In this document: one piece after another, positions 42,601 through 52,752 of the stretch
Layout: every line of letters begins with the position of its first letter
Numbering within the stretch: position 1 is the first letter of the stretch
From: Phytophthora colocasiae
Taxonomy: Eukaryota > Oomycota > Peronosporomycetes > Peronosporales > Peronosporaceae
Assembly (NCBI GenBank): GCA_018806915.1
Contig: JAGKQI010000102.1
Span: 992,001-1,056,000, forward strand
Length of the DNA stretch: 64,000 nucleotides
Reading direction: 5' to 3'
The notes under the pieces: generated by a model
The model's input: the letters and a program-made list of their open reading frames with translations, nothing else
Told to the model about the DNA's origin: nothing
Databases searched by the model: none
Position numbers and translations under genes: made by a program

Positions 42601-45600
42601 TTTCATTGGAAGCCCTTGTGGAGTGTATCACAACCCGTTGCGATGAAGGCACGGATGTTGGTTTAGCCCGCATCTTCATTGCCTTCTTACGAGTTATTCT
42701 ATCGGAAAAGTCGTTTATGTCTCTATTGGATGACCTTGTCGTGGAAGGTAATAGCAAGGTGTCGGATCTGTTTGTCAACAGCGACCGGACCTATGGAATT
42801 TGTGAGCGTGCTTACGGTGACATGCTGAACGCTGTCACTTGGCAAGAAATTCTCCGCCAGTTAATGTCAAAGGACCTAGGGATTGACCCGTCCATTGGTC
42901 ATGTGGAGCCGTTGGTAGGATGTGAGATTGTTCGACAAACTCTGTACATGCAGAACAATTCTGGTCCGTTCAACGCTCCAGTTGATACGTCATTAAAAGG
43001 ACTCGAAGATTACTCGCAAGTTATCAAGAACCCAATGGATCTCCGCACAATCAAAACGAAAATTGACTCTGGGAAATACGAGGGATCCTGTGGATACGAG
43101 AGGTTCGCAGAGGATATTCGTTTGGTGTGGGATAATGCCGTACTATATAATGGTGAGGAATCTGAAGTGGGCCGTGCGGCATTAGCGCTGTCTGATGTTT
43201 TTGAACTGGATTACGAACGGTTTGTTGTTGGGCGGGTTCGTGCTAATCAAAGTCGGATTGAAAGTTGCAAGAAAACAAAGGAAATGCTTCAAGATCCGTC
43301 CGCAGAGCAGCTCACGTCGTTTCAATACTCGGATGTTGTGTATGGATTATATGTATCGGAATTTCACAATCTTCCGACGGCATACAAGATCGGTGCTCTT
43401 TCGTGGATCTGCTCGGAATTCTTGACATTGTCGAGCATTCGGACTTACATGGCATCTCAGGTGGAGCAAGAGATGCAAATTCACCGGAACTATCGAAAGC
43501 GTGCTGCTGATTTGGATACGCAGCGAAAACACACAGACCGAATGCGCCGCGAAAGAGAAAACGCCTTTAGAAAGGATTGTGCGAACCAGGGTATTCACCC
43601 CAATTCTCACAACGTTTTTTCCGAGGGTATTAAACGACGTCATGAGTTCATCGGCAAATTTTTTGAGGACATGCAGGCTGAAAAGATCGAAGACGAGAAG
43701 AACGTGGAGCAGGAGAAAAAGACCCAGGCGGAGGAAATGGCGAGCGAGTTGAGCTCGCTTGTTATTCGCGAGTCTCCTGTAGGAAGAGACAGGTATCACA
43801 ACTCCTATTACATGTTCAAGCATGATAAGAAGCCGCGATTATTCATTGAACGTGCAGACTCCGGAAACTTCGTGGTTTGTAGCCATAAAGACCAACTTAC
43901 GAAAGTCTTGGAGTGGCTGAACCCCAAAGGCGTTCGGGAGCTGGACTTGCTGTCAAAATTGGAGGAACTGAAGGACAAACTATCCAGCGGTTTCGAGGAG
44001 GAAGAAGGCAAGCAGGATGGTGACACTACCGAAGAGATTGTGTGGAATGCAAAGACTGGCATCGAGCTTCAGATGTTTCCGCTTCCTGGTGGTGCTGTCA
44101 AGAGTGAGGTGATGACCATCACGGACGCAGATAGGATTATCAAGTCACACATTATTGCTCGCAAAATGCTGTTGTGTTTGAAACAACAGCTCGAAAACAC
44201 GAACACGCTCCCTGCTTCGTGGGAAGGTGGTCAAACGTGGAGTACTCGTGTGGAAGATGCAAAGTCATTTCAAGATCAGCTAAACTTGTTTGCAGAGCTA
44301 GAAAATGCTGCAGTGGAAGCTTTGAGTTCAGGAGTGGAGACAATTCGTCCTTCGTGGCAACGAAAACGACACGAGTGGCGATTGGCACTAGAAGGCTGTT
44401 GCACTTACGCCCAACTCGTGTTTCTGCTGCATTTGTTGCTTGATGAGTTTATCAACGTTGAAGCTTTTATAGATCTGCACATTCGATTGGATCGACTGGA
44501 ATGGCTTAAGTTGCGTCCCAAGGAGACTCGCAACTTTATTCCTGAGGTCGGACAGGTTGTTGTCTACTTTGGGGACGGTCATTCTTTAGCATTGAAAGAA
44601 GACGAGAAGTCTAAGCGAAAGCGTTTCACTCAGAAAAGCGATACTCCGGTTCGCAACACGACTGTCATCTGCACGGTGGAAAAAGTATCTTACCATCATG
44701 GTGCTGGCGACCCATACGCATTGGCTGTGCTACAGCCGATCCCGGATATGGCACAGCATGAATGCATCCGAGAGCCGGGCGTCCTTCTGTGCACTCTTCC
44801 ATCTCGAGAGCAGAGGCTTGCTCGAGTATTTTTGCGAATTTTGGCGAAGCTGAAGATGCTAGCCGATGCTGGGCCGTTTCTCGAGCCTGTGTCCGATCAG
44901 GAATTCCCGCAGTACAAGGAAATCATCTTGCATCCTATGGATCTCGGTCAAATGACCTTGAAAGCTAGCAAGCTGGAATACAAGAATTCAGTGGAGTTTA
45001 TGACTGACCTGAGGCTCATGCGGGACAACTGCCAGCTCTTTTGCGAAGGTCGTTTTCCTACTTTGCCACCGTTGGCCCACAATTTGGTGTATGTCGCAGA
45101 TGGACAAATCAAGAAGTGGGGCAAAGAAATTCGGGCATGTGAAGAAACAACGGGCGAATCAGCACCAGCCAAAAGAGGAAGCACGGTATCACCCGAAAAA
45201 ATTCTCGACAAGCAAGTCGAGCCCGAGGCGGAAAAGCAAACAACTGCAGAGTTGCCAACTCGTTCCATCGTGACGATCTTACGTCTTGAAAATCGATTGC
45301 CAGAGTACGTGGTGGATATCAGTCGATATTCCTGGGCTGTCAATCGTGCGTGGCAATGCGGAGAGAAGTTTCGGATGCTGTTTCGCAACCCACAAGGGCA
45401 GCCTGGGGAGTATTATGGAGGCGTGACTGCAGGGTCGTTGCCGTTCGATGAGCATGGAATGTTGCCTTGGGAGGCGCTGCGTATTACGTGGGACGAAGAT
45501 GATGGCTCAGATGACAATCGTATTAACCCCTGGTACGTTATTCGGTAGCATGGAAGTTGTGCTTGGGCTTGTTTCTCACTATGTTTGTAAACAGGGAGGC

Positions 45601-45631
45601 GGAGTTTCCTCGAGGTGGAAATCAGGCGTAG
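39667..45631 (+). CDS. DDT/WHIM/double-bromodomain chromatin protein (4 exons)
   Basis: Exons 39667..40811, 40882..42067, 42144..45532 and 45595..45631 give 1918 aa. The last exon adds a short tail after NPW. The N-terminal 350 residues are Ser/Asp-rich with Lys/Arg patches. At about 670-777 is a region resembling the replication-foci (RFTS-like) domain (WLPEITDWCLDYAEGDPTLWV). A DDT domain lies at about 875-970, followed by bromodomain 1 at about 1037-1135 (NPMDLRTIKTKI, DNAVLYNG with the acetyl-lysine Asn). WHIM-type pieces occur at about 1185 and 1320 (GRDRYHNSYYMF), and bromodomain 2 at about 1672-1767 (HPMDLGQMTLK). DDT-WHIM proteins are subunits of ISWI-type remodellers (BAZ/ACF1), so a nuclear remodelling role is likely. 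Confidence 0.87.
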
Positions 45632-47339
45632 ATAGAGATAGATGTTCCCAGAGCCCCGACACACAGGAAACCGCGGATATTATCGTTTGCCCAAATGCAT
45701 TGTCACGTTGAGGAAAGCTGCTTCTCACTTGATGTTCTTCGTGCTCTTAGCCAACTTTTGTGGTCGGTTTTTGTGTACTTAGTCTGAGACCACGGTCATG
45801 TGTGTACAGTTCCACTGTGGTACACAGTCTGCGGAACCTCTACATTTTCCGACAAAAATGTGGGGGCTTGAGAGGCATGCGAACCACCAGAAAGCTTTGC
45901 TTATTGGGACAGCGTTTGTTGTGGGGATGCTGGGTTGGAGGACACTGAAGCATACGCTTCGTTCTCCTGCTCAAAAGGCAGCAGATGAAAGCTTCCAGCG
46001 GATTCATCGTCCTGAATCTACGTTGCCTCTGCTGGGCAACACACTGGACGCCATGTTTTCACAGACGGAGCGTTTTGTAGACTGGATGGCCGACCAAAGT
46101 ACTCTCGCAGGTGGAAAACCCTGGCTCATGAGCATCATCGGACAGCCTCCAATGTTTGTGATTTCGTCTCCTGAGAGCTACGAGGACTTGTTCAAAACCC
46201 AACGTCACATCTTCGAGCGCGGTGCCACCATGTCTTACATCTTCAAAGACTTCTTGGGAGAAGGTATCATCGCTGTTGATGGCCACAAGTGGAGCCAACA
46301 ACGCAAGTCGGCGAGTCACCTGTTCTCGAATCGAATGATGCGCGGCGTCATGTCGGACGAAGTGCGTGACAAGTGCATCAAGCTTCGCGATCTTCTGGAT
46401 CTCTGTGCTCAAGAGGGGAAAACTGTGAGTATGAAGTCACTCATCTCGAAGTTCACGAGCGACGTGTTTACCAAGATTGGCTTTGGCGTGGAGCTTCATG
46501 GACTGGATGAAAGTAAAATGGACTTGGAACAAGAACATCCGTTTATTCAAGCTATTGACGACATGTCACGTCTCCTTCAACTTCGTTGCCAGCAGCCAAT
46601 GTTCCTTTGGCGACTAAAGCGATGGCTGAATGTGGCTGAGGAGCGGGAGGGCAAGACGAATATGGCGAAAATTACATCTATCGTTAATGACGTTGTGATG
46701 AAATCATTCTCTAATAGAGAAGCAAGCACGCTGGCAACTACCGAGGAGCCTATGCTAGAGAACCCAAAGATGAAGACAGACAACCTGTTGACTTTCTTCA
46801 TGCAGTCTGGGCTAACAGACCCGCAGCAATTGCAAGATATGGCTGTGAATTTCTTCTTCGCTGGCAAAGACACCTCGTCTTTCGTGCTGTCCTGGTTTGT
46901 AGTCATGATGAACCGGTATCCCGAGGTTCTACGCAGGATTCGTGAAGAAATTCGGGAGCAACTCCCTGAGCTACTGACTGGTGAGATTGATGTGCCGTCG
47001 ATGGAGCAATTAGCTCAGCTTCCGTACCTCGAAGCAGCTATGCGTGAGAACTTGCGCCTCAACACCAGTATGACCACGCGCTCGCCCAACCAAGACACGA
47101 CTCTGAGCTGTGGGACTTTCATCCCGAAAGATTCAATCGTTTATGTGTGTCACTACGCTTCGGCACGGCTAAAAAGCACCTGGGGCGAGGATGCTGCCGA
47201 GTACAAACCCGAAAGATGGATCGACCCCGAAACACGCACTTTGCGCCAGTTCTCGCCATTCAAGTTCGTCACGTTCATTGCTGGGCTACGCCAATATATT
47301 GGTATGAGGTTTGCTATGTTGGAACTACGCATGGTAGCT

Positions 47340-47347
47340 GCAGTTCT
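47340..47347. repeat. Target site duplication, left copy (FLYWCH MULE)
   Basis: GCAGTTCT, repeated at 49215..49222. The ninth base differs (G here, C on the right), so the original duplication may have been 9 bp. Confidence 0.8.
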
Positions 47348-49214
47348 GGTAAAACCTCGTTGGGATCATATACGGTACAGATCTGTTCTCTGTACATACT
47401 TCCTTTCTGCTGGATCTGTTTTGAGATCTGGAAATGGACGGTGGATAGATGCCCGCGTAAGGTCTCGGGTGGTGACATTTAGACAGTGAAGGCTCATTCG
47501 GTAAAATGGAGTCTCTCCCGGACACACCTGGAGCTTCCAGCAGCAATTTACCAGGCCGTACCCGCGGTCAAGTTCGCCAGGAGACTACAACATGCTACTT
47601 CCGCGGTTACAAGTACACGCGCGCCTGGATGTCTTCGAAGAAAGGTTCATACCGGTGCAGCCATTGGCGTCAAGGCTGTGCTGGCACGATGTTTTTCCAT
47701 GTTCGTACGATGGGCTACAGCTTGGGTCGTCCCCACACCTGTCGGAATGTTGATGCTACGGACGCTAGCCTAGTGGATGTTACGGGTTCAATGAAGGACA
47801 GAGTAGACACGCTGTCCATAGAAAAAGTCGCTGAGCCAGCGCGGCGCATTTGGGTAGTCGTGCGAGATGAGTTTTACGGTGCGAACAATGAGCATGTCGT
47901 ACAAGGATTATCTGAACCACAAGTTCTTCGTCGGGTGTACCAAGCCAGAAACCGGCACTTCAGCGGGGACGTTCATGGGGCAATCGAAATCCCTCCTCTT
48001 TCCACAGCACTGAACGAAGCTGTGTCCTTCTTTCAGTTTCATCATGTCACGGCGAACCGAGAGAACCTCAACAAACCCAACAAACCCACACGTCTAATCG
48101 GTTGGGCCCACCCTTCCCTAGTTAATCTGCTACGTTACCACGGAACTACCATTTTTATCGATGGAACGTTCCGTTGTGTGCCACACGGCTACAAGCAGTG
48201 CGTCATTGTCATGGTGCACGACCGAGCTTCAGGCCTGTATGTACCTGTGTACTACGTGCTAAGTACTTCGCGAACTGGAGATTCGTTTTGGGACATCATT
48301 CATTTCGTGGTGCAAGGCACCGATCAGCAGGTTGAGCCTGCCGAAGTTGTGTGTGACTTCGAGAGTGCCCTTATCCAGGCCGTGCAGTCGCAGTTCCCCA
48401 ACGCCATCGTAATTGGCTGCCTCTTCCACTGGAAGCAGGCACTACGACGCGCTATGAAGCGGTTTCTGCTTCCAGAGGAAGAGTGCGCTATTGCTATGAG
48501 CAAGGGAGTCCTCGACATGCTTACCGTCATTGATCACGGCCTTATTAAGCGTTGTATCAAATGGGTAAAGATTGAAATCCGTCGGCGTTGCGCCGAGGCC
48601 AGTATAACGTACTCAAAGGTTAAGTGGAGGGGCTTCTGGGGGTATTTCAACAGAACATGGATTGAGCAGTACGACGTGACCGTGTGGAACGTGGCTGGCC
48701 TAAACAATGAGCTTATCGCACGCACAAATAACCCGTTGGAAAGGTTTAATCGAGAACTGAATAACCACTTTCCAAAACCTCGTCCAAGTATGGCGAGTTT
48801 CGTAGGTGTGATCAAGACCATCTCGGCTGAGTACGTCCAGCGTCTTGCTGACATTCCTCGGGGGCGAGCTCGAAGACCCCCTCGAGAGGTGATCCAACTA
48901 CCCAAAGCAATCGAGATACCGGAGGATATCGGCGATGATTCTGAAGATGAAGCACCTGTGGCTACAGAGCAGTTGTCCGACAGCTCATCCGATGAAGGCA
49001 CCACCGAAATGGTGCTGTGAGAAGCGTGAGCTGTAAGTACATTTAGCAAGTATCTTAGTGACATCTAGTTCGGACAAGGAGTACAGACAAATAATGAATA
49101 CACGCCCATTTACCTCTTTGACATGTTCCTGTTCAGCTATCAGATTACTACCAAAGAGATGAGTCAGATCCTTTATCAGATCTGTACTGTATATGATCCC
49201 TACTGGAGGTTATC
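47348..49214 (+). mobile_element. Compact FLYWCH-type MULE inside the P450 gene
   Basis: 1867 bp. Its ends form imperfect terminal inverted repeats of about 38 bp: the inner 24 bases (GGGATCATATACGGTACAGATCTG at 47362..47385, and the reverse complement at about 49177..49200) differ at one position, while the outer 14 are diverged. It is flanked by the 8-bp duplication GCAGTTCT in P450 coding sequence. It contains one long transposase gene on the plus strand. Confidence 0.85.
47506..49020 (+). CDS. MULE transposase with FLYWCH-type zinc finger
   Basis: An open 504-codon frame without interruption. The N-terminal FLYWCH-type module (about residues 25-80) has YFRGYKYTR, then YRCSHWRQGCAG and PHTC, giving the expected C...C...H.C layout. 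The MULE catalytic domain follows, with D in IFIDGTFRC (about 48157), D in VVCDFESAL (about 48352) and E in NNPLERFNREL (about 48736), plus the conserved CLFHWKQAL between the second D and E. The C-terminus is acidic. With all catalytic residues present the enzyme could be functional; whether it is expressed cannot be told from sequence. Confidence 0.9.
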   Translation: MESLPDTPGASSSNLPGRTRGQVRQETTTCYFRGYKYTRAWMSSKKGSYRCSHWRQGCAGTMFFHVRTMGYSLGRPHTCRNVDATDASLVDVTGSMKDRVDTLSIEKVAEPARRIWVVVRDEFYGANNEHVVQGLSEPQVLRRVYQARNRHFSGDVHGAIEIPPLSTALNEAVSFFQFHHVTANRENLNKPNKPTRLIGWAHPSLVNLLRYHGTTIFIDGTFRCVPHGYKQCVIVMVHDRASGLYVPVYYVLSTSRTGDSFWDIIHFVVQGTDQQVEPAEVVCDFESALIQAVQSQFPNAIVIGCLFHWKQALRRAMKRFLLPEEECAIAMSKGVLDMLTVIDHGLIKRCIKWVKIEIRRRCAEASITYSKVKWRGFWGYFNRTWIEQYDVTVWNVAGLNNELIARTNNPLERFNRELNNHFPKPRPSMASFVGVIKTISAEYVQRLADIPRGRARRPPREVIQLPKAIEIPEDIGDDSEDEAPVATEQLSDSSSDEGTTEMVL

Positions 49215-49222
49215 GCAGTTCT
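49215..49222. repeat. Target site duplication, right copy (FLYWCH MULE)
   Basis: GCAGTTCT, identical to 47340..47347 and in the matching P450 reading frame. Confidence 0.8.
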
Positions 49223-49425
49223 CTTCAGTCGCTTCGACATCAAGACCGTCGACAACCCGTTTGATTTGACTTACGAACTTTCCACAGTGTTCCCAGTCAA
49301 GGGCCGCTTATTGTGCACGGTGCAGTTAGCGAAGACCAATACAGCCTAACACTTTTACAGGTCCATAGTGGAGAGAGAGTGCACGAACAAACCTCATTGC
49401 TGTTAGTAACGGAGCTGACTGACCT

Positions 49426-51483
49426 CTATTTCTTGGTGTGTTTCTTTTTGGTTTTCTTTTTCTTCTTGGGGGTACTTGCTCCGTTCGGCAGCTTGCCTAT
49501 TGATCCGTTCACAGCTAGTTCAGCTTCCTCCGCTGCGATTAATGCTGCCGCAGCAGCATCCTCCGGTTTAACCGTGAATTCGTCATCGGTGCTATCTGCA
49601 TCGTCCACATCGTGGTTCTTCCCGTTCGGATGGTGGGAATTCCGCTTTCCTTTTTTCTTTTTCTTGCGCTTCTTGTTGTCATCAGAGACGTCATTCTCCG
49701 GCCATGCGACGTCGTCTACGAAACCTAGGGAACGCGCAAATTCAGATCCATGGTCGATACCTGCTTGCTCTTCCCTCAGCATTTGCCAAGAATTATTCTG
49801 GAAACCAGGGCGAACAGCCTGAGGAACTGTAAAGCCTAGACCATTCACGCACAGAAGATTGGTCTGGTCACGCAGTTCCTGGTCAAATCCACGCCATGTC
49901 GTGTGCGACTGAAGGAAGTTCCGCAAGAATGCCTCAGGGGACTGTGAAGCCGCCTGCAGCCGAATAGCATTGCAAATCTGCAAAATGTAGCCCTTGTTGC
50001 TGGTAGTGTCTCCGTCTGCACGGTAGTGCTCAATCAGCAACGTAACCAATTTGAGCTTCTTCACAAGCACCTCCAAAGCTTGTTGATTGTCAGTACGTAA
50101 AGCAATGAACACAAGCTGGTAGAAAGCGGCGTGGTACAGGTTGTTGTGAGAATACTCGAAAAACCACGTGACCAGCACCCGCCAGACATTTGCGTCGAAA
50201 TGCTCGCTCATCAACCGGGGGTTGTGCGCCATGACCTCCACCAATGCCTCCACAAGTGTAAGACGCAACTCTGTGAAAGGAACCTTCACCACATAGGCCG
50301 TATGACGAACAGCACCCTCCGGCAATGGTTTTCCAGACTCCTCATTGGGCATCTCAATATTCTGCTGGCTCACGTACTTCTGAATCAAGTACTTTAAAAT
50401 CTCATCGAGATGCTGTTCCACCAGTTCGTAGATCTTCTCACGCAATGGGCCTAACTGGTTGGGAGCCAGATTCACAATTGTAGCTCCAAATGACTGGTAC
50501 GGACTTGTGGGCGGACCCTGAACCTTCTCCAGTACACTTTTCTGCAATAAACGGAAGACGCACTTCATCGCAGCAGTGCGTTGACCGACTGTTCTCTGCG
50601 GAGCTTGACTTTTGTTGTTCTCAGGCTCCACGGCAGCCTGGATCAGCCCCTCAACTAACTCAGGGCAGTACGCAGCTGGTTGAAGCAATAATTGGCCGTT
50701 GTCATCCGCTGCAAGGCGGTCTAATAGTTCCACAAACACATCAGCAGCTCCGATCGTATGAGCCTCTCCATACTCGGTACTGCACACATGATTAGCGAGT
50801 ACCAGCAACACCTTCCACTCTGCCAATGCACTGAAGAACGCCCACTTCTTAGGTGGCGTAGAAGCGTACAACCTCATAACTGCTGCACTGTGAGGCTTAC
50901 AGATCATCGTTAGGAACAGTTCAGCCACCGGTGCGTGTTCCAGGTACGGCAGCATCGCGCCCATGTATCTCTGCACGGTAGTAGCATCCTTGCCCAATAC
51001 GTCGTACACATCATCCAGATAAAAGCGCAGCAAGTGATCAATGACACGGCAAGCGTGACGCAAATTTCCCTTGGCATCACTCTGGAACACGGGGAACAGA
51101 CAACGCGTGAGCAATTTGCTTTTGTCTCCGAGGAACGTGAGCAGCGCGTCCGCCGTGTCGTCGTTCGTCAGCAGCATCGTAGCGCGATAGGACGTCAGCA
51201 ACTCAGGTGTCACATTGTCCGTAGCTTCAGCTTCACGACGCAAAGCGGCGTCCTCAGCAGTCGTGACTTTACTGGCGTCCGGGCCGTCAGGCAGCGTCGA
51301 GTTCGAGTCCGGCACGCGCGTGATGAAGTTGATAAACTGCGCAAGCGTCGCGTCCTTACTCAAAGCCGAGACCAGGGTAGCCGACACGGTCACATTCTCT
51401 TCAGCTAGGACACTACGTAGTAACTCGTCGGGAGACGCCGGTGCAGCCGCTGAGTCGCGGCGAGACACCGTCACTTCGGTCAT
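49426..51483 (-). CDS. SIT4/PP6 phosphatase-associated (SAPS-like) protein
   Basis: A single exon encodes 685 aa. The N-terminal two thirds is an all-helical, HEAT-like repeat region with features of the SAPS family: an N-terminal LLRSVLAEENVT segment, then LLTSYRATMLLTNDDTADALLTFL, a segment describing contiguous helices (HACRVIDHLLRFYL), and AELFLTMICKP. SAPS proteins are regulatory subunits of PP6/Sit4-type phosphatases acting in growth and cell-cycle control (family knowledge). The C-terminal 90 residues are acidic with Lys-rich runs (KKRKKKKKGKR and KKKKKTKKKHTKK), suggesting nuclear or ribosomal association. Family assignment is by pattern, without an alignment. It is the first gene of a five-gene minus-strand block when read left to right, and the last in transcription order. 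Confidence 0.72.
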   Translation of the reverse strand: MTEVTVSRRDSAAAPASPDELLRSVLAEENVTVSATLVSALSKDATLAQFINFITRVPDSNSTLPDGPDASKVTTAEDAALRREAEATDNVTPELLTSYRATMLLTNDDTADALLTFLGDKSKLLTRCLFPVFQSDAKGNLRHACRVIDHLLRFYLDDVYDVLGKDATTVQRYMGAMLPYLEHAPVAELFLTMICKPHSAAVMRLYASTPPKKWAFFSALAEWKVLLVLANHVCSTEYGEAHTIGAADVFVELLDRLAADDNGQLLLQPAAYCPELVEGLIQAAVEPENNKSQAPQRTVGQRTAAMKCVFRLLQKSVLEKVQGPPTSPYQSFGATIVNLAPNQLGPLREKIYELVEQHLDEILKYLIQKYVSQQNIEMPNEESGKPLPEGAVRHTAYVVKVPFTELRLTLVEALVEVMAHNPRLMSEHFDANVWRVLVTWFFEYSHNNLYHAAFYQLVFIALRTDNQQALEVLVKKLKLVTLLIEHYRADGDTTSNKGYILQICNAIRLQAASQSPEAFLRNFLQSHTTWRGFDQELRDQTNLLCVNGLGFTVPQAVRPGFQNNSWQMLREEQAGIDHGSEFARSLGFVDDVAWPENDVSDDNKKRKKKKKGKRNSHHPNGKNHDVDDADSTDDEFTVKPEDAAAAALIAAEEAELAVNGSIGKLPNGASTPKKKKKTKKKHTKK

Positions 51484-51589
51484 TGCTAGAGGTTAGTGGG
51501 GGAGTTATATGGCGGCACGGGTGGTCGTCCAGTCGACAGGAGCTGTTGGGAAGAAAAAGTGTAAGGTTTGTAGAGATTTCTGGCGGAAC

Positions 51590-51596
51590 AAAATGA
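51590..51596 (-). promoter_or_regulatory. Possible oomycete initiator core
   Basis: Minus strand TCATTTT within CATCATTTTGTTCC, about 107 nt upstream of the ATG at 51483. It fits the TCATTYY core only. Confidence 0.22.
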
Positions 51597-51635
51597 TGTA
51601 TCGATGGTGTGGAGTTAAGAACATGGCTACCCTAT

Positions 51636-52718
51636 CTATTGACCTGGTTGAGTCTGGAGATGTTGCTGCTGATGCCGTTTGAAATCCTCGAGTTTGGCCT
51701 TAGCTTGATTGTAGAACGGGTAGGTGGAAGCTGGTTTGGAGTAGTCTGATAGTTTTTGCAGGACGAGTGCGTAGTGGCAACTACGTGCAAATGGAGTCCA
51801 AACACGGAATTTACCTGGGGCAGTGGCGTTGGCCACGTCGAAGATGGCTGGCCACAGTCGATGTGTCGAGTCGGTGAAGATAATGTAGCTGCCGGTACTG
51901 CACTGAGCAAACAGCGAGCGTAGGAACATGTAGTCGCTGTCGAATAGTAAACAAAAGTTCTCCACGCACACGAACGAGAAGACATGTAGCTGAATAGTTG
52001 AAAGTGCCTGGCACACATGTTCGTTCTCCTCAGATTGAAGATCGACCGTAATATCACAGTGGTGAAAGCTCAAAGAAGCGTTGTGCTGTCCGAGATGCTC
52101 CAGTGTCTGTTCCGCAGCATCGATCGCGCATTTCCAACCAGGCTCATTGTCGTACACTGTAGTGTGGAATTTCACGTCCCAAGCTCGAACATATTCGCGC
52201 ATAAAGACGAGTCCAATAGCGTCATACCCCGGACCTCCTCCATACAACGCCATGTTCCAGCGCTTCTTCTGCTTGGTTCTAAACAATTCCGATCGCAGCT
52301 CACTTAGTTCTTCCGACATCAATAAATTGGGCAGGTTTCCACAGCGATTGATCTTCTGCTGAATGTAGCCACTACGAGCGTGGGTATTCTCGAATGAAGG
52401 TCGTTGTCCTGTGTTGGTGGACAAACAAAGTCCCTTCTTGAGCTCCATAGTCTCCGCTATTGCAACAGCAGGCAGACGCTGCAGCAGATGTGGCAGGAAT
52501 GATTGACACTTACTGCGCATGAAGGTGGTCCAGTCGTGACGGAATGCGCGACTGCGAAGGTTCCAGACCGATTTCTTAGGCTGCACGTCACCCTCGTCAG
52601 TGCCACTGAACTGCAGCCAATTACACGTGAATAACCATCGGCGACTTACAGCGCGGAGCTTGTGACGCTCTTGCAATGACAGAAATGACACCACCAATAA
52701 GCCGTAGTCCGCGTCCAT
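51636..52718 (-). CDS. F-box-like / SAM-dependent methyltransferase-like protein
   Basis: A single exon encodes 360 aa. The N-terminus (about residues 3-30, LLVVSFLSLQERHKLRAVSRRW) has the spacing of an F-box helix pair. From about residue 150 a Rossmann-type methyltransferase pattern follows: a glycine-rich loop GGGPGYDAIGLV (motif I), an acidic residue at the end of the next strand (TVYDNEPGW), HHCDIT, and a hydrophobic strand FSFVCVENF. The substrate is unknown. The ATG at 52718 lies only 34 bp from the stop of the upstream GPCR gene on the same strand, so its promoter must lie within that gene or the two are co-transcribed. The fold call is by motif pattern only. Confidence 0.65.
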   Translation of the reverse strand: MDADYGLLVVSFLSLQERHKLRAVSRRWLFTCNWLQFSGTDEGDVQPKKSVWNLRSRAFRHDWTTFMRSKCQSFLPHLLQRLPAVAIAETMELKKGLCLSTNTGQRPSFENTHARSGYIQQKINRCGNLPNLLMSEELSELRSELFRTKQKKRWNMALYGGGPGYDAIGLVFMREYVRAWDVKFHTTVYDNEPGWKCAIDAAEQTLEHLGQHNASLSFHHCDITVDLQSEENEHVCQALSTIQLHVFSFVCVENFCLLFDSDYMFLRSLFAQCSTGSYIIFTDSTHRLWPAIFDVANATAPGKFRVWTPFARSCHYALVLQKLSDYSKPASTYPFYNQAKAKLEDFKRHQQQHLQTQPGQ

Positions 52719-52752
52719 TGGAAATAATTGTGTGTCAACAATTATTGTTGCA

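Larger units (their letters stand above)
45858..49349 (+). pseudogene. Cytochrome P450 split by a MULE insertion
   Basis: The N-terminal part, 45858..47347, encodes a membrane anchor (ALLIGTAFVVGMLG) and CYP86/CYP94-like P450 sequence: I-helix AGKDTSS (about residue 335), the ExxR helix EAAMRENLRL and the PERW motif. The heme-binding loop reads FIAGLRQYIG, with Tyr480 (TAT, 47295) in place of the ligand Cys. At 47348 a transposon starts. Beyond it, 49215..49349 encodes the missing P450 C-terminus (VLFSRFDIKTVD, TYELSTVFPVKGRL), in frame if the element and one 8-bp duplication are removed. Read through, the gene ends at 47489 with an unrelated tail. The family makes fatty-acid-type hydroxylases, but this copy should be inactive. 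Confidence 0.9.

Noticed and set aside
47348..47489. Novel P450 C-terminus (reading into 47489)
   Set aside because: These codons are the left end of the inserted transposon, not P450 sequence; the true C-terminus is at 49215..49349.
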